Positions 41,523-49,005 of a DNA stretch of 64,000 nt are shown here, piece after piece. The position numbers and the translations under genes were made by a program. Position 1 is the first letter of the stretch. The number at the start of each line of letters is the position of its first letter. A model generated the notes under the pieces. The model saw nothing but the letters and a program-made list of their open reading frames with translations. It did not search any database and was not told where the DNA came from. The DNA comes from Larkinella arboricola (GTDB lineage: Bacteria; Bacteroidota; Bacteroidia; Cytophagales; Spirosomataceae): positions 1,550,001-1,614,000 of the forward strand of contig NZ_QLMC01000001.1 of NCBI RefSeq assembly GCF_003259745.1, read 5' to 3'.

Positions 41523-42734
41523 TTACCACCAAAACAAGCCTGCCAAACGTTTGGGCCGGTGCCGGAAGCGCGTCAACACAAACCGGTCTTTGCCACGGTG
41601 ATAACGATAGTAATGGTTTCCTACCTGTAACCAGGTGCGGGAGTGTAGTTGCGCCGGATCAATATCGTCTTCCAGTGTATGCAGCGAGCCTTTGGTCCGG
41701 CGGGCAATGGTGTAAAAATCCGGATGAAAAGCCTGGGTTGAATCCCAGTCACGACCGCAGAGTACAACGTGTACCGGTTTAGTGATCTGATTGAGCAACG
41801 CCATATCTTTTACGGGGTTATCAATGTCGGCAATCAGAATTAAATGATCGGCGTTCGGAAAGCGGTTTTGTGCAAAAAGCAGCGCTTCTATATCGTTTTC
41901 GGCCTCGTTGGCATTATGGAGGGTATTGCGGTAGGCTGCCAGAAAGGTAGGTAAGGCCCGGGCCGGGTCACGCTCGGTCGTAGCAAATAGTTGCCCGGCT
42001 GGTCCGCCCGCCCGGGTTTCCCGGCCCAGGCTGTCGCAATCGGTAAATAAAACCGTGCCTTTGATAGCCGAATTTTGGGCGTTTTTCTTCAACCAGGCAT
42101 AAAGTTGCGTGCTGTAGGGCGTCATGCTGGTGGTAAAATCACAAACCACCACGGCATTTGGCCAGGTCTGACTGTTACGGGTCAGCACCCGATACGTAGT
42201 CGAATCCGTTCCAAACAAGCCGCTCAGCATCTGCTGCTGAATCCGTATTTCTGGTACCGGAGCAACGCGAATCGGCAAAACAGCCGTTTTTTTCCACCAG
42301 TCGGCAGGCGGCAAAACCGACCGGCTTTCCATGTACTTTTCACGAAACGACATGGGGGGGCGAAGCTCATCATTGTATAGTTCGGTGTTTCGGGACGGCA
42401 CTTCCGTTTTTTTGGGAAGCGAAGTGCTAACCGTGTTTTGATGGATAGAGCCGGGAAAACCCTCCGTTTGGCTGGGAAGGGAAACGTTGTTTTTCGGCAG
42501 ACGAAGCGATGGGCTGATCCCAACAGGGTGATTCGGTACGGTATTCCGGCCTAACCACATCAGCAAACTGCCGACCAGAAAGACAATCAGCGCCAGGATC
42601 GGCCAGGGCCGGAACCGCCGTCGGCACAGCCTTGGCCGCAGTTGTTCCCAGCCCGCCGGGTCGTAGTCGGGCCGGTGAGCGTCCAGCGTCTGGCGGACCC
42701 AGTCGTGCAGCATTTTATCGTTTGGTTCGCTCAT
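41523..42734 (-). CDS. Membrane-anchored von Willebrand A-like protein, partner of the ECF sigma factor
   Basis: A 403-residue protein. The cytoplasmic N-terminus (EPNDKMLHDWVRQTLDAHRPDYDPAGWEQL) resembles anti-sigma N-terminal domains. One membrane helix follows (about 43-62, PWPILALIVFLVGSLLMWLG), then a Pro/Ser-rich linker, then a vWA-like domain with a MIDAS-type D-x-T-x-S (AVVVCDFTTSMTPYS) and later HLILIADIDNPVKD. The gene overlaps the upstream sigma gene by 20 bp, the usual arrangement for sigma/anti-sigma pairs. I infer a membrane anti-sigma factor with a periplasmic vWA sensor, which is an uncommon combination. Confidence 0.65.
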   Translation of the reverse strand: MSEPNDKMLHDWVRQTLDAHRPDYDPAGWEQLRPRLCRRRFRPWPILALIVFLVGSLLMWLGRNTVPNHPVGISPSLRLPKNNVSLPSQTEGFPGSIHQNTVSTSLPKKTEVPSRNTELYNDELRPPMSFREKYMESRSVLPPADWWKKTAVLPIRVAPVPEIRIQQQMLSGLFGTDSTTYRVLTRNSQTWPNAVVVCDFTTSMTPYSTQLYAWLKKNAQNSAIKGTVLFTDCDSLGRETRAGGPAGQLFATTERDPARALPTFLAAYRNTLHNANEAENDIEALLFAQNRFPNADHLILIADIDNPVKDMALLNQITKPVHVVLCGRDWDSTQAFHPDFYTIARRTKGSLHTLEDDIDPAQLHSRTWLQVGNHYYRYHRGKDRFVLTRFRHRPKRLAGLFWW

Positions 42735-43230
42735 GGCGGTCGGTGGTTTGAGCGTTCAGCGCCAGCCGGAGCAGGCGGTTGGCTTCGGTCAGATGCGCCC
42801 GCGACGTGCTTTCGGCCAGGTGTAGCCAGTCGGCAATTTCGCGGTGAGAATAGCCTTCCAGCACGTACAGGCTGAAAACAAGCCGGTAAGGAAGCGGAAG
42901 CCGGTGCAAAGCCGCCAGAATATGCTCGGCCGAAAGCTGGGCCAGGATGGCTTCGTCGTTCAGATGCGGTTCTGCCAATTGATTACCAACGGTTTCAGCA
43001 GAAATTTCGACGGCTTTTTGGGGCCGTTTACGGTAGTAATCAATGGCCGTGTTAACCATAATCCGCCGTAGCCACGGCAGAACGGCTTCCGGATTTTTGA
43101 GTTGGTTCAGGCTGCGGAAGGCTTTCAGAAAACCGTCGTTCAGCATTTCGCAGGCATCTTCGCGGCTGTCGGCATACGCTAGGCATACCGATAGGGCATA
43201 GCTATAAAACCGTTCGTAGAACGCTTTCAT
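42715..43230 (-). CDS. ECF RNA polymerase sigma factor
   Basis: A 171-residue sigma-70 family protein from the ATG at 43230. Region 2 is visible (YSYALSVCLAYADSREDACEMLNDGFLKAFRSL, LPWLRRIMVNTAIDYYRK), and region 4 is RLPLPYRLVFSLYVLEGYSHREIADWLHLAESTSRAHLTEANRLL. The conserved first helix continues upstream in frame as LPELIESCRRGSETA with no ATG, GTG or TTG, so either the protein starts short or a rare start codon (CTG or ATT) is used. The gene overlaps the vWA anti-sigma-like gene by 20 bp. The upstream lipoprotein gene ends at 43295. Confidence 0.85.
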   Translation of the reverse strand: MKAFYERFYSYALSVCLAYADSREDACEMLNDGFLKAFRSLNQLKNPEAVLPWLRRIMVNTAIDYYRKRPQKAVEISAETVGNQLAEPHLNDEAILAQLSAEHILAALHRLPLPYRLVFSLYVLEGYSHREIADWLHLAESTSRAHLTEANRLLRLALNAQTTDRHERTKR

Positions 43231-43294
43231 AGCCGTCTCGCTTCCCCGTCGACAGCTTTCAATCAGCTCTGGTAATGTGCGTGGTGTCAGGCTA

Positions 43295-44356
43295 TTACTG
43301 GCAGTTTGAATAGGTGTATGTTTCAGTCAAAGCCGTTCGCTGCGGAAGCGCATTGGGATGCAGCAGCCGGATTTCCCCGGTGGTACTTTCCACCAGACCC
43401 TGCGCATTCACGGTTGGCGTACTGGTTTTTTCCGAAATGTGCTGTATGGCATTGGTTTGTGAATTAATGGCATACGGACTGTATTTGCTCAGGACGCCGG
43501 TTACACCAAATTCCGGCAGCATTGGCGGGTGGCCTTTGAAAGCCGGTAAGGTGCTTATGGCCGGTTTGGCATTACTCCATTCCTGTGTATAATAACCCGT
43601 TAACTGGTTATTTACAAATTCCTCGGTTTTAATAAGCCGTTGCTGGTTATCGTACGTGTTTTGCTGGGTATAACCGCCGGGCAGGGCCATCTTCGTCACT
43701 AAACCGTTCTGCAAGGTTAAAGGGCGGCTTTCGGTGGTTTCGTTTTTTTCGACGTAGTCAATTACCTGTCCACTTTTGTACGTCCAGATGCGCTGAACCG
43801 GACCAGACGGTTTCTCGGGAGCGTCGGCAGGAACGGTTTCGGGGGTTCGGGTGTCGGTTTTGGTCAATAATTCGCCTTTCACATCATAATTCAATACAAC
43901 CGTAGAACGGGTGACAACTCCATACGGGTTCTGATCCCGGGCTTCGTAACCTGTTAACCGTTCGTCTGTATACGAATAGGTGGTGGTTGACGAGCGTTGC
44001 TGCAAATGGATGGTGTTGTTGGGGCGGGTCGTTTGTTCGGAAGTCTGGGACGCAGAGGTCGTCAGGAAGCCGTTGGCGTCGTACGTGTACGTATCCATAA
44101 CCGTGTAGAGCTGGTTGCCAATACCGTTCGGATAGGACAGGGTGCGCTTAAACGCTTTCTGGGTCAGATTGCCGTCGGCGTTGTACGTGAAATTCGTTTC
44201 CTCCTGTTGGCTGTACACATCCGATTGGGCCGTTGCCATAATCTTCTGAATGCGACAGGCTGACTGGCGGGCGGCTTCTTTGGGGCGGCTGGGGTCACAA
44301 CCGGTGAGGATTCCAGAGCCGAAGATAAGCAGCAGAAATCGGGTGGTCGTTTTCAT
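43295..44356 (-). CDS. Lipoprotein with YD/RHS-like repeats
   Basis: The ATG at 44356 begins a lipoprotein signal (MKTTTRFLLLIFGSGILTGC, Cys about 20); the frame is open further upstream but without signal features. The 353-residue protein contains repeated strand-turn units of the YD type (FTYNADGNLTQ, YTYDANGFLTT, LNYDVKGELLT, NTYDNQQRLIK), as seen in RHS-related and DUF4595-like proteins. Four or more repeats are discernible, too few for a toxin cocoon, so a surface or periplasmic beta-structure is more likely. It ends 64 bp before the ECF sigma ATG. Confidence 0.7.
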   Translation of the reverse strand: MKTTTRFLLLIFGSGILTGCDPSRPKEAARQSACRIQKIMATAQSDVYSQQEETNFTYNADGNLTQKAFKRTLSYPNGIGNQLYTVMDTYTYDANGFLTTSASQTSEQTTRPNNTIHLQQRSSTTTYSYTDERLTGYEARDQNPYGVVTRSTVVLNYDVKGELLTKTDTRTPETVPADAPEKPSGPVQRIWTYKSGQVIDYVEKNETTESRPLTLQNGLVTKMALPGGYTQQNTYDNQQRLIKTEEFVNNQLTGYYTQEWSNAKPAISTLPAFKGHPPMLPEFGVTGVLSKYSPYAINSQTNAIQHISEKTSTPTVNAQGLVESTTGEIRLLHPNALPQRTALTETYTYSNCQ

Positions 44357-44372
44357 CGGACAAGGTAGTAAG

Positions 44373-44380
44373 GAAAGATA
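44373..44380 (-). promoter_or_regulatory. Weak -7-like box before the YD-repeat lipoprotein gene
   Basis: Minus-strand TATCTTTC matches TAnnTTTG at all but the last base, 16 nt before the ATG at 44356, with ATTG about 17 bp further upstream. Confidence 0.3.
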
Positions 44381-44518
44381 GAGATTGGTAAACAGGGCAA
44401 TGCCCTCTAGACGACAAAGTGGGCATAAACGCTGGCAAAATGCCGAAGTTTTTTTGTTACCCGGAAAAGAAGCCGCTAAAACCGGCCCGGAACACGATTC
44501 GAAAAGTAATTTTTGCCG

Positions 44519-44526
44519 TAGCTTTG
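44519..44526 (+). promoter_or_regulatory. -7 promoter box for argS
   Basis: TAGCTTTG matches TAnnTTTG, 57 nt before the argS ATG. TTCG 17 bp upstream is a poor -33 element. Confidence 0.4.
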
Positions 44527-44583
44527 TGCGTGAATCAGCCGTACCTTTCATGGTTGATTCCACCAACCACTTGCTTTTATTGA

Positions 44584-46362
44584 ATGGATATTCAGGCACA
44601 ACTCAAACAGGCTATTTCGGAAGCGATTCAATCGTTGTATGAGACGCCCGTTGACAACGTTTTACTACAACCGACTAAGAAAGAATTTGAAGGGCTGTAT
44701 ACCTTCGTGACCTTCCCGCTGACCAAAACCACCCGAAAACCGCCGGTCGAAATCGGGCAGGCTATTGGTCAATACATCCAGGAAAATACAACGCTGATCA
44801 GCAAATACAACGTAGTTCAGGGCTTTTTGAACCTGAGCATTGCCGATGCGGTCTGGGTGGAGGAGTTAAACGGCATTCTGGACAATCCGAAGCTGGGACA
44901 GTTACCCGCCAAAAATGAATCGGTGATGGTCGAGTTTTCGTCGCCGAATACCAACAAACCGCTGCACCTGGGCCACCTGCGCAACAATTTCCTGGGCGAT
45001 TCGGTCAGCCGGATTCTGGTGGCGAATGGCTACGATGTGGTTAAAGCCTGTCTGGTCAACGACCGGGGGATTCACATCTGTAAGTCGATGCTGGCGTATC
45101 AGGAGTTTGGCAATGGCGAAACACCCGAATCGACGGGCATGAAAGGCGACCACCTGATCGGAAAATATTACGTCTGGTTCGACAAGGCCTATAAGCAGCA
45201 GATTGAGGAACTGATTGAGGAAGGACTGCCCAAAGAAGAAGCCGAGAAAAAAGCGCCGTTGCTGCTGAAAGTGCAGGAAATGCTGCGGAAGTGGGAGCAG
45301 GGCGACCCCGAAACCGTCGAACTCTGGAAAAAAATGAATGCCTGGGTGTACGAAGGGTTTGCCGAAACGTATTTCCAGATTGGCGTCCGGTTCGATAAAA
45401 CGTATTACGAATCGGAGACGTATGTATTGGGCAAGGACGTGATCGAAGACGGTTTGCAGCAGAACGTTTTCTACCGCAAAGCCGACGGCTCCGTATGGAT
45501 TGACCTGACCGACGAGGGACTCGATCACAAACTGGTGCTGCGCTCGGATGGTACGTCGGTGTATATCACGCAGGATCTGGGAACGACGGACCTGAAGTTT
45601 CAGGACTTTCCGATCAGGCGAGGCATCTGGGTAGTGGGCAACGAGCAGGATTATCATTTTGCGGTGTTGTTTGCTATTCTGCGCCGGTTGGGCCGTTCGT
45701 ATGCCGACGGGTTGTTCCACCTGTCGTACGGGATGGTCGATTTGCCGAGTGGCAAGATGAAATCACGCGAAGGAACCGTGGTGGATGCCGACGATCTGAT
45801 TGGCGAAATGGTGGAAACCGCCCGCAACCGGACCCGGGATTTGGGCAAGATCGACGATTTCGAGAGTGAAGAAGCGGCCCGCCTGTACCATATGCTGGCC
45901 ATGGGGGCGTTAAAATATTACCTGCTGAAAGTGGATCCGAAAAAACGGATGACGTTCAACCCCGAAGAGTCAATCGATTTTCAGGGCCATACCGGTCCGT
46001 TTGTGCAGTATACACACGCCCGAATCTGCTCCGTATTGCGGAAAGCCGACCAATTGGGCGTCCAGCCCGCAGCGGAATTAGTTACGGTCGAATTGGCTGA
46101 TAGTGAGCAACAACTTGTATATTTACTGACGCAGTTTGCGCAGCGGATTACGGAAGCAGGCACCGATTACGCACCCTCGTATCTGGCCCAGTATGCCTTT
46201 GAATTGGCCAAGGCGTATAACCAGTTTTACGGGGAGTTGTCGATCCTGTCGGAGCCCAACGCCGACAAGCTGAAATTCCGGGTGGCGCTGTCGAAAGCAG
46301 TAGCGGAAACTATCCGGAAATCAATGGAGTTATTAGGAATCGAAGTGCCAACTAAAATGTAA
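44584..46362 (+). CDS. argS: Arginyl-tRNA synthetase
   Basis: A 592-residue class I synthetase. The N-terminal Arg-tRNA-synthetase domain (about 1-90) leads to the HIGH-like motif in SSPNTNKPLHLGHLRNN (HLGH) and the KMSKS-equivalent in SGKMKSREGTVVD, with a DALR anticodon-binding domain at the C-terminus (about 470-592, TPFVQYTHARICSVLRKA onward). Length and order match bacterial ArgS. It starts a plus-strand run with glutathione peroxidase 16 bp downstream. Confidence 0.97.
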   Translation: MDIQAQLKQAISEAIQSLYETPVDNVLLQPTKKEFEGLYTFVTFPLTKTTRKPPVEIGQAIGQYIQENTTLISKYNVVQGFLNLSIADAVWVEELNGILDNPKLGQLPAKNESVMVEFSSPNTNKPLHLGHLRNNFLGDSVSRILVANGYDVVKACLVNDRGIHICKSMLAYQEFGNGETPESTGMKGDHLIGKYYVWFDKAYKQQIEELIEEGLPKEEAEKKAPLLLKVQEMLRKWEQGDPETVELWKKMNAWVYEGFAETYFQIGVRFDKTYYESETYVLGKDVIEDGLQQNVFYRKADGSVWIDLTDEGLDHKLVLRSDGTSVYITQDLGTTDLKFQDFPIRRGIWVVGNEQDYHFAVLFAILRRLGRSYADGLFHLSYGMVDLPSGKMKSREGTVVDADDLIGEMVETARNRTRDLGKIDDFESEEAARLYHMLAMGALKYYLLKVDPKKRMTFNPEESIDFQGHTGPFVQYTHARICSVLRKADQLGVQPAAELVTVELADSEQQLVYLLTQFAQRITEAGTDYAPSYLAQYAFELAKAYNQFYGELSILSEPNADKLKFRVALSKAVAETIRKSMELLGIEVPTKM

Positions 46363-46378
46363 CCTTTTCCCGATTCAT

Positions 46379-46996
46379 ATGAAAAAGCTGCTCCTTGTAG
46401 TAACCGTTGGTGTTGTGGCTGTAACCTTATCCAGCTTTATGTCTGTAAAAACCGTTATCAATTTTCTGCTGAGCGATAAAAGCGAAGTGGCCGTTCGTCC
46501 GGCGTCGGCAACGGCTCCGGCCAAGTCTCTGTACGACTTTACCGTTAATTCCATCGAAGGAAAAACCGTGCCCCTCAAGCAGTATCGGGGTAAGAAAGTC
46601 GTCATCCTGAACACGGCTTCCAAGTGCGGTTTTACCAAACAGTTTGCCGATTGGGAAGCGTTTTACAAAGAACACGGCGACAAAGTGGTGGTACTGGGCT
46701 TCCCGTCCAACAACTTTAAAAGCCAGGACCCCGGCTCGAACGCCGAGATTGCCGAATTTTGCAAAAAGAACTACGGTGTATCCTTCCCGATGTTCGAGAA
46801 AGTTGACGTGATTGGCGAAAGCCAGGCTCCGCTCTACAAGTGGCTGTCTGACAAGTCGGCGAACGGCTGGAACGACAAAGTTCCGACCTGGAACTTCTGC
46901 AAATACGTCATCAACGAGAAAGGCGAACTGACGCACTTCTTCGCTTCCAAAGTATTACCGACCGACGAAGAGTTCAAAAAAGCCGTCGGCATTTAA
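46379..46996 (+). CDS. Glutathione peroxidase family protein, membrane-anchored or exported
   Basis: A 205-residue thiol peroxidase with a hydrophobic N-terminus (about 4-22), then a linker, then the GPx thioredoxin fold. The peroxidatic Cys is C83 in LNTASKCGFTKQF. The usual FPCNQF segment reads FPSNNF: the resolving-type Cys is Ser and the tetrad Gln is Asn. The WNFCKYVI tetrad Trp/Asn is intact. It should reduce hydroperoxides outside the cytoplasm, with thioredoxin-like rather than glutathione electron donors probable. It follows argS by 16 bp and is separated from menA by an inverted heptamer array. Confidence 0.88.
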   Translation: MKKLLLVVTVGVVAVTLSSFMSVKTVINFLLSDKSEVAVRPASATAPAKSLYDFTVNSIEGKTVPLKQYRGKKVVILNTASKCGFTKQFADWEAFYKEHGDKVVVLGFPSNNFKSQDPGSNAEIAEFCKKNYGVSFPMFEKVDVIGESQAPLYKWLSDKSANGWNDKVPTWNFCKYVINEKGELTHFFASKVLPTDEEFKKAVGI

Positions 46997-47068
46997 GAGT
47001 TAAGAATGAAGAGTTAAGAGTTAAGAGTTGAATGCGTCAGCTAACTCTTAACTCTTAACTTTTAACTC
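46997..47068. repeat. Intergenic inverted array of GAGTTAA-type heptamers (copy 2)
   Basis: The left arm (46997-47031) is five heptamers: GAGTTAA, GAATGAA, GAGTTAA, GAGTTAA, GAGTTGA. The right arm (47041-47068), read on the opposite strand, is GAGTTAA, AAGTTAA, GAGTTAA, GAGTTAG. Nine bases separate them. The element starts at the base after the stop codon of the peroxidase gene and ends 6 bp before the menA ATG. Unit sequence and the GAATGAA variant match the element at 33200-33322. Confidence 0.85.
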
Positions 47069-47074
47069 ATCACT

Positions 47075-47968
47075 ATGAAAAGTTGGCTTGCGGCTGCCCG
47101 GCCGCGTACCTTACCCTTGTCGTTGGCCAGCATTATTCTGGGGAGCTTTCTGGCCTCCTCAGCAGGCCGGTTTAGCTGGAAAATCTTTATTCTGGCTTCT
47201 CTCACTACTATTTTTCTACAAATCCTTTCCAACTTCGCCAATGATTACGGCGACGCGGTGTCGGGGAAAGATACCGCCGAGCGCGTAGGCCCCCGCCGGG
47301 CCGTAGCTACGGGCTTGATTACCAAAGAAGCTATGCTGCGCGGGATTATCGTTACGGCGGTTCTGTCGCTGATTTCGGGCGTCTGGCTGTTGTTTGAGTC
47401 GCTGAAAAACGCGTCGGCGCAGGTGTTCTGGATTTTTCTGGGACTAGGATTCCTCTGCATCGGTGCGGCCATTGCCTATACCAACGGCAAACGGCCCTAT
47501 GGCTACAGTGGTTTTGGCGACATTGCCGTGTTGCTTTTTTTCGGTTGGGTGGGCGTATTGGGAACTTACTTTTTGCATACGTTATCGTTTGATCCGGGGC
47601 TTCTTCTGCCAGCCACCAGCGTGGGTCTGCTGGCAACGGGCGTGCTGAATATCAACAACATCCGGGATATTGAAACGGATGCTAAAACCGGCAAAAACTC
47701 CATTCCGGTGCGGCTGGGGCGTCAGCGTGCCATTCGGTACCACTGGCTGCTGCTGCTGGGCGGAATGTTGTGCGCGGTGTTTTATACGCTGACCACCGGC
47801 TACCACTGGCTGAACTGGCTGTACCTGCTGGCCTTTCCGCTGTTTGTGCTGAATGGTCGGGCGGTGGCCAATCACCGGCAACCGGGCGAACTGAATCCAC
47901 GACTGGGCCAACTGGCGATGTCGACCTTACTGTTTGTGGTGTTGTGGGGCGTGGCGCTGGTTAGTTAA
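47075..47968 (+). CDS. menA: 1,4-dihydroxy-2-naphthoate polyprenyltransferase
   Basis: A 297-residue integral membrane prenyltransferase of menaquinone synthesis. The two Asp-rich motifs are SNFANDYGDAVSGKD (NxxxDxxxD type) and NNIRDIETDAKTGK. About eight to nine hydrophobic helices are visible, starting with LPLSLASIILGSFLA. Opening AARPRTLPLS is typical of MenA. The other men genes are not in the window. The racemase gene follows 20 bp downstream. Confidence 0.95.
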   Translation: MKSWLAAARPRTLPLSLASIILGSFLASSAGRFSWKIFILASLTTIFLQILSNFANDYGDAVSGKDTAERVGPRRAVATGLITKEAMLRGIIVTAVLSLISGVWLLFESLKNASAQVFWIFLGLGFLCIGAAIAYTNGKRPYGYSGFGDIAVLLFFGWVGVLGTYFLHTLSFDPGLLLPATSVGLLATGVLNINNIRDIETDAKTGKNSIPVRLGRQRAIRYHWLLLLGGMLCAVFYTLTTGYHWLNWLYLLAFPLFVLNGRAVANHRQPGELNPRLGQLAMSTLLFVVLWGVALVS

Positions 47969-47988
47969 CAACCCTACTTCTCGGAAGC

Positions 47989-48699
47989 ATGAAAACGATC
48001 GGCATTATCGGAGGGATGACCTGGGAAAGTACAGCGGCTTATTACCGTCTTATGAATCAGGAAGTTGGGAAGCGGCTGGGTGGTAATTATTCGGCAAAAA
48101 TTATTCTGTCGAGTGCCAATTTTGAGGAGTTTGACCAATGGCAACGCGCCGACGATTGGCAGGCCATCGAAACCGCCGTTGATGATATGGCCCAGAGCCT
48201 GGTCCGCGCCGGAGCCGACTGCGTGGTGATTGCCTGCAATACCCAGCACGAAGTGGCCGACGCTGTGGCCGAACGATTACCGGTTCCGCTGATTCATATT
48301 GCTGATGTGACGGCAGAAGCCATTCAGAGGGCGGGTTTTCAGAAAGTAGGTTTGCTCGGAACCCGTTACACGATGGAACGCCAGTTTATTCGTGGCCGAC
48401 TCAGGGAGCGCTTCGGTATCGACGTCACGTTGCCGAACCCAGAAGACCAGCAGTATATCCACCAGAAGATTTATACCGAGTTCAGTCAGGGCGTTTTCAG
48501 TGAAAGCACGCGTGAGCGATTCGTGTCCATCATTGAGAAACTGGCTCAGGACGGCGCGCAAGGCGTTATTCTGGGATGCACTGAAATTCCGTTGCTGGTA
48601 CAGTCCCGCCATACCGCCGTCCCTTTGTTCGACACGACAACGCTTCATGCGCTGGCAGCCGTTAACTTTAGCTTGGCCAAAATTTCAATTGCCGGATAA
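47989..48699 (+). CDS. Aspartate/glutamate racemase family protein
   Basis: A 236-residue PLP-independent racemase. The two catalytic cysteines are visible in VVIACNTQHEVAD and VILGCTEIPLLVQ, with the opening IGIIGGMTWESTAAYYRLMN typical of the aspartate racemase (RacX/YgeA) branch rather than MurI. Length is normal. The substrate cannot be fixed from motifs; broad-specificity D-amino acid production is possible. It is probably co-transcribed with menA. Confidence 0.9.
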   Translation: MKTIGIIGGMTWESTAAYYRLMNQEVGKRLGGNYSAKIILSSANFEEFDQWQRADDWQAIETAVDDMAQSLVRAGADCVVIACNTQHEVADAVAERLPVPLIHIADVTAEAIQRAGFQKVGLLGTRYTMERQFIRGRLRERFGIDVTLPNPEDQQYIHQKIYTEFSQGVFSESTRERFVSIIEKLAQDGAQGVILGCTEIPLLVQSRHTAVPLFDTTTLHALAAVNFSLAKISIAG

Positions 48700-48932
48700 A
48701 CATATTTCAAACAATTCACGTCATAACGTGTTAAAACCAGTAAGATGGTGGACGCGGAGATGATAGGATTGTGCGGAAGGTGTTCACCATCTTTTCTTTT
48801 TATCGCCTTCTTAGACGGGTAGTTATCAGACAAATTGTTGCAGGAATTGATTCTTGATGCCGTTATGCCACCTCCATCAATTCGTTTAAGAAGACAGATT
48901 GTAAAAGAACAGTTTGTAAAATAGAATTGACC
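48700..48932. other. Intergenic stretch without recognisable gene
   Basis: This is part of the 306-bp convergent gap between the racemase and ileS genes. I see no gene, RNA or repeat before the terminator at 48940-48986. A short minus-strand frame overlapping the racemase end has no protein-like character. Confidence 0.5.
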
Positions 48933-48939
48933 ATAACTA

Positions 48940-48986
48940 AAAGTCCGTGTTTCTGAAAGCTAGTATCTTCCAGAAACACGGACTTT
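48940..48986. terminator. Terminator downstream of ileS
   Basis: Perfect 16-nt arms (48940-48955 AAAGTCCGTGTTTCTG and 48971-48986) with a 15-nt loop, flanked by A-rich and T-rich ends on both strands, lie in the convergent gap. Confidence 0.85.
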
Positions 48987-49005
48987 CTTTTAACCGCCTG
49001 GCTTG

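Noticed and set aside
46997-47068. CRISPR array or tRNA-like cluster in the heptamer repeats
   Set aside because: Units are 7 bp with no unique spacers between them and form inverted arms, so they do not fit a CRISPR; no cloverleaf can be drawn.
48645-48833. Minus-strand 62-codon frame at the end of the racemase gene
   Set aside because: Half of it is antisense to the racemase C-terminus and the rest has no protein-like features or promoter.
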